Source: Burkholderiales bacterium RIFCSPLOWO2_02_FULL_57_36
Lineage (GTDB): Bacteria; Pseudomonadota; Gammaproteobacteria; Burkholderiales; Burkholderiaceae_D
DNA: 64,000 nt
Assembly: GCA_001770855.1 (NCBI GenBank)
Contig: MESE01000001.1
Coordinates: 310,001-374,000, forward strand
Reading direction: 5' to 3'
Made by a program: the position numbers and the translations under genes. Positions 26,701 to 34,734 of this stretch are shown piece after piece; the first letter of the stretch is position 1, and every line of letters starts with the position of its first letter. The notes under the pieces were generated by a model that did not search any database, had not been told where the DNA came from, and was given only the letters and a program-made list of their open reading frames with translations.

Positions 26701-27406
26701 GGTAATCGAATTCAAACGTGCGCCAAGTCTGGACGACATTGTCGTCAAGCGCGTCGCGTTTCTGACCGATTATCAGAATGCCGCGTATGCACGGCAGTAT
26801 CGCGATTTCGTCGAACTGGTGCGCGCTGCGGAAACCCGGCTCGGCGACGCGGCAAAATCCTTGCGCCTGACCGAAACGGTAGCGCGCTATTTGTTCAAGC
26901 TGATGGCGTACAAGGATGAATACGAAGTGGCGCGGCTGCATGCCAATCCCGCATTTTCCGAAAAAATCGCAGGCATGTTCGAAGGCGATTACAAAATCAA
27001 GTTTCATCTTGCGCCGCCGCTGCTGGCCAAGCGCGATGCCAAAGGCCATTTGATCAAACAGGAATTCGGCCCGTGGATGATGCAGGCATTCAAGATCATG
27101 GCGAATTTGAAATCCCTGCGAGGCACCCCGCTGGACATTTTCGGTTACACACAAGAGCGCAAGACCGAGCGCATGTTGATTGCTCAGTACCGGAAAACAA
27201 TCGCTGCGCTATTACCCCAACTGACGCTGGAAAATCTGCCGAAAGCGGTTGCAATAGCGGCCATTCCGGAAGATATCCGCGGCTTTGGCCATGTCAAGGA
27301 GCGTCATCTGAAAGCAGCCAAGGAAAAAGAAGCCGTGCTTATGGCCGCATTCAAGTCGCCGGTTTCGCTTGATGACACGTCGATCGGGAACCGGCACGCG
27401 GCTTGA
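23789..27406 (+). CDS. Indolepyruvate ferredoxin oxidoreductase, fused subunits
   Basis: A 1205-residue single-chain enzyme that oxidatively decarboxylates aryl pyruvates (from Phe, Tyr, Trp transamination) to aryl acetyl-CoA, reducing ferredoxin. Order: IorA-like pyrimidine/PP thiamine domains (about 30-690; GLNTAGFITGYRGSPLG near the start, GDGTYFHSG at about 525), a cysteine cluster (CEGCGDCSVQSNC and CNKDFSCVNGFC, about 675-730) for Fe-S, the IorB/gamma domain (GIGGTGVVTVGQILAMAA, about 760-950), and a C-terminal DUF6537-type region. AGGAG sits five bases before the ATG at 23789; the longer frame from 23726 lacks a site. Proximity to hpd and phhA suggests an alternative exit for aromatic keto acids. 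Confidence 0.93.
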   Translation: MNAPLPPNQQLLTNDISLNDKYTLERGRAFLTGTQAIIRLPMLQRQRDVLAGLNTAGFITGYRGSPLGSVDQTAVKAKKHLDAHHIKFHPGVNEDLAATSIWGTQQVNLFPNAQYDGVFSMWYGKGPGVDRCGDVFKHANMAGSARNGGVLVLAGDDHAAKSSTTAHQSEHILKACGIPVLYPSSVQEYLDYGLHGWAMSRYTGLWVAMKCVTDVVESGASVDLDPDRVHIALPTDFELPSGGLNIRWPDAVLDQEARMNNYKWYAALAYARANKLNRIIWDSPHARIGIITAGKSYLDTRQALADLGIDESIARDIGIRLYKVGMTWPLEAEGVRQFAQGLEEILVVEEKRQILEYQVKEELYNWRDDVRPRVVGKFDDTGEWSNPHHEGHGHWLLPATYELNPAQIARAIATRISKYFAGHPIEQRIKERVAYLEAKEAVLKVSAKPDPEKDRIPHFCSGCPHNTSTKVPEGSRALAGIGCHYMALWMDRETATFTHMGAEGTTWIGHAPFTSEQHVFANLGDGTYFHSGLLAIRASVAAKVNLTYKILYNDAVAMTGGQTVDGPLDPAMISRQIAAEGVSPIIVVTDEPDKYPSGTNWAPGVTIRHRSELDAVQRELREIKGVSAMIYDQTCASEKRRRRKRNEYPDPAKRVVINEAVCEGCGDCSVQSNCLSVEPLETEFGRKRQINQSSCNKDFSCVNGFCPSFVTVEGGQMKKPKKATIAPMPSHGSGMGGNSAIDDLPVPSIPDTTQPYGILVTGIGGTGVVTVGQILAMAAHVEGKGCSVLDMSGLAQKGGPVMSHVRLADHPDDIYSTRVGTGAADLVIGCDVVVTASRDALSRMGEGRTHAAVNATGTPTAAFVRNPDWQYPGAAAEANIRTACGSDRVDFIDAGRIATALMGDTIATNMFMLGYAWQKGWVPLSNAAIVKAIELNGVSVDFNKQAFDWGRTAAHDPASVEKLAQVTAPTQVIEFKRAPSLDDIVVKRVAFLTDYQNAAYARQYRDFVELVRAAETRLGDAAKSLRLTETVARYLFKLMAYKDEYEVARLHANPAFSEKIAGMFEGDYKIKFHLAPPLLAKRDAKGHLIKQEFGPWMMQAFKIMANLKSLRGTPLDIFGYTQERKTERMLIAQYRKTIAALLPQLTLENLPKAVAIAAIPEDIRGFGHVKERHLKAAKEKEAVLMAAFKSPVSLDDTSIGNRHAA

Positions 27407-27492
27407 ATGCGGATCGATATTTTGCGATGAGATGACAGTTCCTCCTTGATGGTGAGGGGGCTGTCTGACCGACCGGCGCGTGCAAAAGCAAT

Positions 27493-28200
27493 TCAGGCGC
27501 AATAATTCCGGAACTGCCGATAACCTCGCGCCCGTAATTCGCATGCCGGGCATTTACCGCAGCCGTAGCCCCATTCGTGCAATGTTCCGCGTTCACCGAG
27601 ATAGCAGGTGTGCGTATCTTCGCGGATCAGATCGACCAGCGCGTCGCCCCCTAGATCGCGCGCCATTTTCCAGGTTGCCGCTTTATCGATCCACATCAGC
27701 GGCGTTTCGATCTTGAACTCGCTTGCCATTCCAAGATTGAGAGCATTCTCCAGCGCTTGCATCGTGTCGTTCCTGCAATCCGGGTATCCGGAAAAATCGG
27801 TTTCGCACATTCCGCCGACAAGCAGCTTCATTCCGCGCCGATAGGCGACTGTCGCTGCGACTGTCATGAACAGCAAATTCCTTCCCGGCACGAATGTATT
27901 TGGCAAGCCGTTTTCCTGCATGGCGATTTCAACATTTTGCGTCAATGCCGTGTCCGAAATTTTTGAGATCAGCGATAGATCGATCAGGTGATCTTCACCC
28001 AAGGATCGAGCCCATCGCGGCGAAAGTTTTCTCAGCTTTTGCAGCAGGGGCGGGCGGACGGTCAGTTCCACTGCGTGCCGCTGGCCGTAGTCGAAGCCGA
28101 TCGTTTCGACGTTTTCGTAGCGTGACAATGCCCATGCGACGCAGGTCGTGGAATCCTGGCCGCCGCTAAACAGCACCAATGCGCCCGGAGTAGAGGTCAT
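27493..28200 (-). CDS. queC: 7-cyano-7-deazaguanine synthase
   Basis: Converts 7-carboxy-7-deazaguanine to preQ0 with ATP and ammonia, in queuosine synthesis. 235 residues. The PP-loop is [18 protein letters not shown] (residues about 9-26), FVPGRNLLF is conserved, and the zinc site uses the C-terminal cysteines of [16 protein letters not shown] plus an upstream Cys. No other que genes are adjacent and no preQ1 riboswitch is evident in front. The gene just upstream on the same strand ends about 70 bases before, so cotranscription with the DUF3108 pair is possible. Confidence 0.96.
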   Translation of the reverse strand: MTSTPGALVLFSGGQDSTTCVAWALSRYENVETIGFDYGQRHAVELTVRPPLLQKLRKLSPRWARSLGEDHLIDLSLISKISDTALTQNVEIAMQENGLPNTFVPGRNLLFMTVAATVAYRRGMKLLVGGMCETDFSGYPDCRNDTMQALENALNLGMASEFKIETPLMWIDKAATWKMARDLGGDALVDLIREDTHTCYLGERGTLHEWGYGCGKCPACELRARGYRQFRNYCA

Positions 28201-28269
28201 GATCTTGATATCGGAGTTTTATGAAATCTGTTTATTGAAGCTCGCTGCATCAAAGTACTCCGCGCGAGA

Positions 28270-29025
28270 CTATTTCTTGGATACTTTTTGCAGCACCTGC
28301 TCGATGGAATCATTATCGGGCTCGGTAAAACGCAGCCGCACCGGATACCATTCCAGCGATGGCGCCAGCCAGATGTCGAGTTGCTGGCCTTTGGAGTCGG
28401 GAGCGGGCATTCTGACGATATGCAAAGCGTTCATATTGCCTAGCGGTGTCTTGACCTGTTCTTTCTTGATCACCTTGAATGACCATGGTTCCGCATCGCT
28501 TTGCCCGGCCACGAAAAAAGTCCAGATTGAACCAGGCTTGAACTTTGCCGGTGCACCGCGCGCAATGGCGGCCAACTGCCATATCGCACTGCTGCGATCC
28601 TGCTCGCCGCCTTTGATCGGATAGGTTTGATCGGATTTGGTGAAAGTAATCGCTTTGGTCTGGTGATCGAACGTTGTCGTGGTCTGCGGTTTGCGAAAAC
28701 GTTTTTGGGTAAACACTATCGGCGCCAAACCGTACTCGCCGATCATGCCTTCGCTTTTCGCTTCGAGAATTTTTCCAAGCAGTGCCGCCCGTGTTTCGGT
28801 GACGATCGAAAACCTGTTGTTTGCAATGTGCCACTGGATCAGTGTATTCCCATCGAGTGACAGGCCGCTTTGCTTTGCCTTGATCGAATACGCAAGGTCG
28901 GCGGATGGCGGCAGATTGATTTTGTGCTTTATCGCGGTTCGTTCGGACGCAGCGGCAGGCAAGGCAAGGATGCCCCATGCCAACACAGAGAACAACGCGG
29001 AACGTAAAAAAAGGAAGGGAGACAT
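28270..29025 (-). CDS. Exported DUF3108 protein (paralogue 1)
   Basis: A 251-residue protein with a signal peptide (MSPFLFLRSALFSVLAWGIL, cleavage near AAASE) and a DUF3108 beta domain (LPPSADLAYSIKAKQSGLSL to LEWYPVRLRFTE). I chose the ATG at 29025; the frame is open to 29148 but only this start gives an export signal. It is closely similar to the C-terminal half of the gene upstream: GEQDR, WFFV/DFFVAG, LDIWLAP and WYPVRLRFTE recur in the same order, so the two arose by tandem duplication. DUF3108 proteins are periplasmic or outer-membrane associated with no established role. Confidence 0.82.
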   Translation of the reverse strand: MSPFLFLRSALFSVLAWGILALPAAASERTAIKHKINLPPSADLAYSIKAKQSGLSLDGNTLIQWHIANNRFSIVTETRAALLGKILEAKSEGMIGEYGLAPIVFTQKRFRKPQTTTTFDHQTKAITFTKSDQTYPIKGGEQDRSSAIWQLAAIARGAPAKFKPGSIWTFFVAGQSDAEPWSFKVIKKEQVKTPLGNMNALHIVRMPAPDSKGQQLDIWLAPSLEWYPVRLRFTEPDNDSIEQVLQKVSKK

Positions 29026-29057
29026 CGGCTGCCGTAAGTAGGGAGTGGAGAAAAGAG

Positions 29058-30179
29058 TCAATTGGCTGCAAGAATCGTCAAATTGGACAACAGCATATCC
29101 AGATATTCGCCGTTTGTTTCGGTAAAACGCAATTTCACGGGATACCACTCATGTTGCGGTGCGAGCCAGATATCCAGCTTCTGATCGTACGATCCCGGCT
29201 TGGGCACACGCACCACATGCCATGCCGCAACTTTCCCGCTACCGATTTCGATCTGTTCTTCGCCGATCACCCGGACACGCCACGGTGCGGCATCGCGCAC
29301 ACCTGCGACAAAAAAGTCGATTTCCGCACCAGGTTTGAACTTCTCGCCATCGCCGCGGCCGATTCCTGTCAACTGCCATACGATACTGGCGCGATCCTGC
29401 TCTCCGCCCTTGCGAGGATATGTGACGGTGGATGCCGAAAAACTGATGGTATTGCGCTCCCGATGAAAATGCGTGTTGGTTGCCGATCTGCGAAAGCGCT
29501 TTTCAGAATAGATTACGGGTGCGACCCCAGAACCATCGATCACGCCGGTGCTTTTGAAATTCAGCAGCGTAAAAAAAAGAATGCTCGCTTCGCCGTCGAC
29601 AGTGTAATTCCCGCCATCTGATTGCCAGCTGATTTTTCCGCTGCCGTAGACCATCTGGCCGTCGCGCAGTGCCTGCACGTCATATTTTAGTTCGGCGGAC
29701 GGCGGAATGCTTACCTTGTAGTGCTGCAAATCCGGCTCGGAGGAGGCGATATTTTGAATCTCGCTTGCCGGAAGTACGTTTTCCAAAGTTTCATTTTCCA
29801 ATGCGGCAAGCGCTTGGGTCGCTTGGGCCAGATCGATTCCGGGAGTCTCCATGTGTTGCGCCGATCCTGCTTCACTTTGAGATCCAGCAACAGGCTCATG
29901 CGGTGCAGCTTTCGCCTGATTGGGAGGCTTTGGCCGGGCGGCCGGCTTTTGCCGCGCCGCCTTGGGCTTGGCTGGAACCGGAGGGGTGGGCGACGGCACG
30001 CTATATAGTTGAGCAGTCATTGTGGGCGGCGTCTGATCCAGCGGTGGCGACATGTTCAAGTTGCCGCCGATCCAGTCAAGAAGAATGAAATGCAGCAGTA
30101 ACGATCCAATGAGCAAGGCAACCCAGCGCCTGGAAGCTGGCGCATGGTCATAGCGGTGCTGGACTGGAGCGATCGGCAT
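29058..30179 (-). CDS. DUF3108 protein with TonB-like N-terminal anchor and proline-rich linker (paralogue 2)
   Basis: A 373-residue protein from the ATG at 30179; the frame is open back to 30317 but this start gives the expected topology. Residues about 17-38 form one membrane helix (WVALLIGSLLLHFILLDWIG), followed by a TonB-like Pro/Lys-rich stretch (about 55-100; PVPAKPKAARQKPAARPKPP) and then a DUF3108 domain (about 155-373; SIPPSAELKYDVQALRDGQM to LEWYPVK-like HEWYPVKLRFTE). The layout suggests a periplasm-spanning protein anchored in the inner membrane. It lies 32 bases upstream of its paralogue on the same strand. Function unknown. Confidence 0.82.
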   Translation of the reverse strand: MPIAPVQHRYDHAPASRRWVALLIGSLLLHFILLDWIGGNLNMSPPLDQTPPTMTAQLYSVPSPTPPVPAKPKAARQKPAARPKPPNQAKAAPHEPVAGSQSEAGSAQHMETPGIDLAQATQALAALENETLENVLPASEIQNIASSEPDLQHYKVSIPPSAELKYDVQALRDGQMVYGSGKISWQSDGGNYTVDGEASILFFTLLNFKSTGVIDGSGVAPVIYSEKRFRRSATNTHFHRERNTISFSASTVTYPRKGGEQDRASIVWQLTGIGRGDGEKFKPGAEIDFFVAGVRDAAPWRVRVIGEEQIEIGSGKVAAWHVVRVPKPGSYDQKLDIWLAPQHEWYPVKLRFTETNGEYLDMLLSNLTILAAN

Positions 30180-30319
30180 GCCGACAGTGTAAACGCATCG
30201 ACGCTTGCGTGTGGCGCTACGATAGCGTTGCGATGACTTTGGTGAAGATTGCCGCAAAATGCCCTGCGGTTTTTCATTGCAACCACGTAAAATGAAGCAT
30301 TCTTTAGCTAGGAACAATC

Positions 30320-31606
30320 ATGTGGCCTGCAGTGCGAAAACGCCTTTTAGCACCGTTGATGCTGATGATGGCCGGTAGCGCATTCGGCGCCAGCGAGCAT
30401 GCCGCGCCAATCAGGATCGGCATGATCGAAAGCATGTCCGTTCCGTTCACGTATACAGGAGTGTCCGCCGCTCGAAACCTGGAATTCGCATTAGCGTTAG
30501 TCAACGCTCGCGGCGGAGTAAAGTTGCCGGACGGCATGCATAAGTTGGCATTATCGATATTCGACGATAAACAAAATGTGAGTGAGTCATTGGCACAATT
30601 CAAGCAGCTGACGAACCAGCGCATTCCATTTATGGTGCAAGGCAATAGTTCCGCAGTCGCACTTGCGTTGGTGAATGCCGTCAACCGGCACAATGAGTAC
30701 GTGCCCGAAAACCGGGTGTTGTTTTTGAATTATTCGGCAATCGATCCTGCACTGACCAACGAAAAATGCAACTACTGGTATTTCCGCTTCGATGCGCATG
30801 CCGACATGCGCATGCACGCGTTGACTGAAGTTATCCGAGACGATATACAGGTCAAACGCATTTATCTGATCAGCCAGGATCACAGCTTGGGGCGTCAGGT
30901 CGCCAAGGCGGCGCGTAAACAGCTTGCCGTCAAGCGAAAGGGCATCGACATCGTTGGCGATGAATTCTACCCATCCGGCAAAATCACGAATTTTGCCCCT
31001 TATATTGAAAAAATCAGGGCCAGTGGCGCAGATGCGGTCATTACCGGGAGTTCAGGGAGCGACTTGGCGTTACTGGTCAAGGGTGCCGAAAATGCAGGCC
31101 TTAACCTGAAGTTTTATACGTTTTTCGCAAACGGACTTGGCGTGCCCGCCGCCCTCGGCACTGCGGGCATCGGCCGGGTACGAACGGTTGCGGAATGGCA
31201 TCCGAATGTCGGCGGAAGCATAGCAAATCGGAGCAGTGATTTATTTTATGCGGCTTTCCGCAAGCGCTACCCTGAACCGGGCGAAGACTATATTCATTTG
31301 CGCATGCATGTGATGATAGAAATGTTGGTGGCCGCCATCGAAAAGGCCGGGACTGTGGAGGCAGCGGCGGTCGCCAAAGCATTGGAAAACGCAAATTTTC
31401 AGAATGGATTTCATCATGCCACTATGCGTGCGGCGGACCATCAATTGATTCAGCCGCTCTACGTGTCGGTAATGCAAAGGTCGGGTACGGACGGCGTGCG
31501 CTTCGGGAATGAAGGAAGTGACTTCGGTTTCAAGACCGAGCGCTATATTGCAGAATCCGCGACAGCGTTGCCAAGCACCTGCAGGATGGCAAGGCCGGCA
31601 AAGTAA
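30320..31606 (+). CDS. Periplasmic ABC binding protein (branched-chain amino acid type), orphan
   Basis: A 428-residue protein with signal peptide (about 1-23) and type I binding fold: PIRIGMIESMSVPFTYTGVS, NLEFALALVNARGGVKLPDG, IFDDKQNVSESLAQFKQL and DAVITGSSGSDLALLVKGAE. Unlike the SBP at 18274-19410, it has an insertion-rich central region, so the two are distant relatives rather than a recent duplication. It has no adjacent permease genes. It is divergent from the TonB-like DUF3108 gene, sharing a 140-base promoter region, and AGGAAC lies before the ATG. Ligand unknown. Confidence 0.88.
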   Translation: MWPAVRKRLLAPLMLMMAGSAFGASEHAAPIRIGMIESMSVPFTYTGVSAARNLEFALALVNARGGVKLPDGMHKLALSIFDDKQNVSESLAQFKQLTNQRIPFMVQGNSSAVALALVNAVNRHNEYVPENRVLFLNYSAIDPALTNEKCNYWYFRFDAHADMRMHALTEVIRDDIQVKRIYLISQDHSLGRQVAKAARKQLAVKRKGIDIVGDEFYPSGKITNFAPYIEKIRASGADAVITGSSGSDLALLVKGAENAGLNLKFYTFFANGLGVPAALGTAGIGRVRTVAEWHPNVGGSIANRSSDLFYAAFRKRYPEPGEDYIHLRMHVMIEMLVAAIEKAGTVEAAAVAKALENANFQNGFHHATMRAADHQLIQPLYVSVMQRSGTDGVRFGNEGSDFGFKTERYIAESATALPSTCRMARPAK

Positions 31607-31708
31607 TACGAGTTTCACGCATGATATTTGTCTAGGTAAAGAGAGTTGCCGGTTTTTTCGATCGATTTTATCTGCTAGGCTAGAAATATTCACTAATGGA
31701 GGTTTGTC

Positions 31709-32284
31709 ATGTCAAATTCCGGTATTCCCAGTGGTGCTCCAGGCGTCGGCGCCATGACGGACACGCTTGAGTTCGTTAAAAACATGTGGGGCGGCATGAA
31801 AATACCCGGCATGGCGATGCCGTCAATGTCAGTCGATGATATCAACAAGCAAATCGCGGATTTGAAGGCAGTGGAGTCCTGGCTGACGCTGAACATGAAC
31901 ATGTTGCGCGGCACGATCCAGGCGCTGGAAGTGCAGAGCGCAACGATTGCAACCTTGCAGGCGATGAGCGCAAACATGAGTTCCATGATGCAAGGTAACC
32001 AGACGGAGACGAAGGATAAGCCCGATTTCGTATCGCCGTTTTCATCTGCGGCATCCGGTACCGAAAAACCCTCCGCTTCGGGCGCCGCACCGCAATCCCA
32101 GCCAGCCAGCGACGCGTCTACCGGAGCAGCTCCGCCATTCGCCAATCCGGCGATCTGGTGGAATCTGCTGCAGGATCAGTTCAAGCAGGCGGTCAATTCC
32201 GCGATAGTGCCTGAGCCGCCGGAGCCCCCCGCCGCCGCCAAGCCGGCACCGTCACCGAAGCGAAAACCGTCGCCCAAACCATAG
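31709..32284 (+). CDS. phaM: PhaM-type polyhydroxyalkanoate granule regulatory protein
   Basis: A 191-residue protein. The N-terminal half (about 18-85) carries the PhaM signature: FVKNMWGGMKIPGM, then DDINKQIADLKAVESWLTLN and MLRGTIQALEVQSATIATLQ, the part that contacts PHA synthase. A Ser/Ala/Pro-rich linker follows, and the C-terminus ends in a basic Pro/Lys tail (PSPKRKPSPKP) like the DNA-binding PAKKA-type tail of PhaM in Cupriavidus. PhaM activates the synthase and links granules to the nucleoid. ATGGAGG precedes the start. No phaC, phaA or phaB is in the window, so the role is inferred from the family. Confidence 0.88.
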   Translation: MSNSGIPSGAPGVGAMTDTLEFVKNMWGGMKIPGMAMPSMSVDDINKQIADLKAVESWLTLNMNMLRGTIQALEVQSATIATLQAMSANMSSMMQGNQTETKDKPDFVSPFSSAASGTEKPSASGAAPQSQPASDASTGAAPPFANPAIWWNLLQDQFKQAVNSAIVPEPPEPPAAAKPAPSPKRKPSPKP

Positions 32285-32304
32285 GCGGCTCCGACCTTGG
32301 CGAT

Positions 32305-33558
32305 TCAATCAGGCCCGCCGGCCGGAACGCGATCCGGCTCGGTGGCGGCCTTTAGCCGCTGCATCATCCAAATCGCTGCAAACCCGCTCGCCACTGCAAG
32401 ATAGCCGACGATATTGTAATGCTCCATCTGGCCGGTCGCCGAACGCGTAATGATCAGACCCGCAACCAGCGATGCCAATCCGGACGCCAGCATTTGCACC
32501 GAAGACACCAGGCTCATGAACGTTCCGCGTACCTGTTGCGTAGCGGCGGCGCTTATCATGGCCATTGCCGGAATCATGCGGCCGGACACCAGGACAAAAA
32601 ATGCCGTCGCATTGAGCAACGCTACCCACCATGGCACCGGCGGGAGGTGAGTCGCAATCAGAACCGGGATAAACGACGCCAGTGCGACCCATTTGAACAT
32701 GCGGGACTTGCCGTGTTTGTCGGCCATCCTGCCGATGAGGCGTGCACTGAAAAAAGTCGCTGCGCCGCCGCACAGATAAATAACGGTGATGAAAGACTCC
32801 GGCAGACCGACGTTGGACGTCATGTACAGAGCGAGGTAAGGAATCACTGAAAAGCCAGCCATCATCTGCAGCGCTATGAAGCCAAAAGCTTTCAGATGAT
32901 TGGGCTCTTTTGCAACCAGGTAAATTTGCTGAAAGATGCTTCCTTTCCTTGGACGTGTCATATGCGCTGTCATGCGAGGCAATATCTTGTAGCAGATGAC
33001 CAAAAATGCGCCGGCTACCAGTACGATGAAAAAGAACGGAGCACGCCAGCCGAGCGAGGGTATCTGATTGGCGAGCAGCAGCCCGAGCGGCACGCCGGCC
33101 ACTGTCGATAGTGAAAATGCGGCCATCACGGTGCCCATTGCCTGCCCCCGGCGTTCGAACGGAATCGCGTCCGCAACCACTGTCTGGACCATGGCCCCAA
33201 GGACTCCGCCGAATGCTCCGGCCAGCGCGCGGGCAATCAGCAATGCCGAATAGTTCGGTGCAAGGCCGCAGAACAAGGTTGCAATGATGAACAAGATGTA
33301 CAGAACCAGCATCAATTTGCGCCGATCGAAACGGTCGACATAGGTCGCCGCCAGCAACCCCGACCCCGCTGCTGCAAATGTGTATGACGACAGCAGCAGC
33401 GCAAACTCAGGTGTCGTAATGTGCAGCAATCGGATCAACTGCGGCCCCAGCGGCATCATGATCATGAAGTCGAGGATATGGGTGAACTGGATGCCGGCAA
33501 GCGTGAGCAACAGGACGCGTTCGTTTTTTCGCGAACCTTGAGCAGGATTGGAATTCAA
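32305..33558 (-). CDS. MFS transporter (drug/arabinose exporter-like)
   Basis: A 417-residue protein with 12 predicted membrane helices. DRFDRRKLMLVLYILF after helix 2 is the MFS motif A variant, and RALAGAFGGVLGAMVQTVVA and AFSLSTVAGVPLGLLLA (motif C of the DHA1 antiporter group) point to a proton-driven exporter. It converges on phaM with 20 bases between. An inverted repeat at 33584-33608 lies 25 bases before its start. Substrate unknown. Confidence 0.88.
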   Translation of the reverse strand: MNSNPAQGSRKNERVLLLTLAGIQFTHILDFMIMMPLGPQLIRLLHITTPEFALLLSSYTFAAAGSGLLAATYVDRFDRRKLMLVLYILFIIATLFCGLAPNYSALLIARALAGAFGGVLGAMVQTVVADAIPFERRGQAMGTVMAAFSLSTVAGVPLGLLLANQIPSLGWRAPFFFIVLVAGAFLVICYKILPRMTAHMTRPRKGSIFQQIYLVAKEPNHLKAFGFIALQMMAGFSVIPYLALYMTSNVGLPESFITVIYLCGGAATFFSARLIGRMADKHGKSRMFKWVALASFIPVLIATHLPPVPWWVALLNATAFFVLVSGRMIPAMAMISAAATQQVRGTFMSLVSSVQMLASGLASLVAGLIITRSATGQMEHYNIVGYLAVASGFAAIWMMQRLKAATEPDRVPAGGPD

Positions 33559-33583
33559 AAAAAAGAGACGGTAAGATGGATAA

Positions 33584-33608
33584 GACCAACAGCTTAACAG
33601 TGTTGGTC
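33584..33608. promoter_or_regulatory. Inverted repeat upstream of the MFS gene (candidate operator)
   Basis: GACCAACA (33584-33591) and TGTTGGTC (33601-33608) are perfect inverted arms separated by nine bases, 25 bases before the minus-strand ATG at 33558. Size and spacing fit a repressor dimer site or a leader hairpin; no regulator gene adjoins the exporter. Confidence 0.4.
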
Positions 33609-33792
33609 AGATTTCCGAAGGCGAGCCGAATGAAATCAGTTGAACTGACGATGCGCCGCGGCGTGATACCTTTTCCCGATATGGCATATCAGCGGTTAGG
33701 TGAAGGCTTCGTGCCGGATATTGGCGGGAACGTCTGAAGTCGACGTGCAACTGCAGCGGTTTTTCGATACTGTTGGTGCATTGATTCCATTC

Positions 33793-33824
33793 CCCGTGCC
33801 GACATGAGAAGCGGCCGGCACGGG
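33793..33824 (-). terminator. GC-rich stem-loop after the Crp/Fnr gene
   Basis: CCCGTGCCG (33793-33801) pairs perfectly with CGGCACGGG (33816-33824), 53 bases beyond the stop of the minus-strand regulator gene. No T-run follows on either strand. Apart from this and the repeat at 33584-33608, the 318-base interval 33559-33876 shows no gene. Confidence 0.45.
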
Positions 33825-33876
33825 TTGGCATCGAGTCACAGGCGGAGGTGGGCCGACCATGGCTGGTACGGTTCGA

Positions 33877-34734
33877 TCAAACAGTTGCCGCCGCTTTCCG
33901 AACCTGGGTATTGGTTCGCCTCGTTGCGATGATGGACTCTTGTTTTGCGCGAGTGCGTGACGGCGGAAGGCGGCGCAGCGTTCTCAGCGCATTGATGTCT
34001 TTGACGCCGATCGCACGCTGATCGACCGTAATCAGCCCGATTTCGTTGAATGCGGAGAAAGTGCGACTGACCGTCTCAAGCGTCAGGCCGAGGTAACTGC
34101 CTATTTCGTGCCGTGTCATGCGCAAATTGAATTCCTTGCCGGAATATCCCATCGCGGAAAATCGTTCCGACAGAGACACGAGAAAGCGGGCGACGCGTGC
34201 CTCCGCACTTAATGAACCCAGCATGCTGACCATTGCCTGTTCGCGAATCAGCTCGCGGCTCATCACGCTGTATATCGATGTCTCCAGTTCGACATGCGTT
34301 CTGCCCATTGCCATGAATTTCTTGAACGGAACCAGAATAATGTCGCAACTGGACAGTGCGACCGCTTCCGATACGTATTGCTTGTGATGGATGCCATCGA
34401 TACCGAACAGGTCGCCTTTCATCGGGAAGCTGAGCACTTGCTCGTTTCCGGATTCGTCGATCATGACGGTTTTCAAAAAACCGGAGTTGACGATATACAG
34501 CATATCGAAAGGCTGCCCGACGGTATGAATGCGCTGTCCTGCTTTAAATTGCACGTGCTGAAAAAGAAAATCGTCGTCAGCCAACGAGGCGGCGGTGGAA
34601 ATGCGCAGCAAATCGCATATGTCTTTCAGATTCGACCAGAGTTTACCCGCACGCTGCCATCCGCTTTCGATAGAAGGCCGGGTTACGCTTAACGGCGGGG
34701 CAGAAAGCACATCAGATAGATGGGTAGCAGACAA
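33877..34734 (-). CDS. Crp/Fnr-family transcriptional regulator without FNR iron-sulfur cysteines
   Basis: A 285-residue regulator: cyclic-nucleotide-like sensory domain (about 55-170; FQHVQFKAGQRIHTVGQPFD, GDLFGIDGIH), dimer helix, and HTH (about 195-260). The recognition helix ETVSRTFSAF has the E-SR pattern of FNR, predicting a TTGAT-N4-ATCAA type site. Only two cysteines (in DICDLL and SSCDII) are present, so the N-terminal CX2-3C...C cluster of FNR is lacking and direct oxygen sensing through 4Fe-4S is unlikely. About 45 N-terminal and 30 C-terminal residues extend beyond the usual fold, the latter basic. It is divergent from the AAA ATPase gene across a 479-base gap. Confidence 0.88.
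   Translation of the reverse strand: MSATHLSDVLSAPPLSVTRPSIESGWQRAGKLWSNLKDICDLLRISTAASLADDDFLFQHVQFKAGQRIHTVGQPFDMLYIVNSGFLKTVMIDESGNEQVLSFPMKGDLFGIDGIHHKQYVSEAVALSSCDIILVPFKKFMAMGRTHVELETSIYSVMSRELIREQAMVSMLGSLSAEARVARFLVSLSERFSAMGYSGKEFNLRMTRHEIGSYLGLTLETVSRTFSAFNEIGLITVDQRAIGVKDINALRTLRRLPPSRTRAKQESIIATRRTNTQVRKAAATV

Noticed and set aside
25868-27154. A 428-codon open frame antisense to the indolepyruvate oxidoreductase gene
   Set aside because: Composition-driven shadow of a conserved 1205-residue gene.
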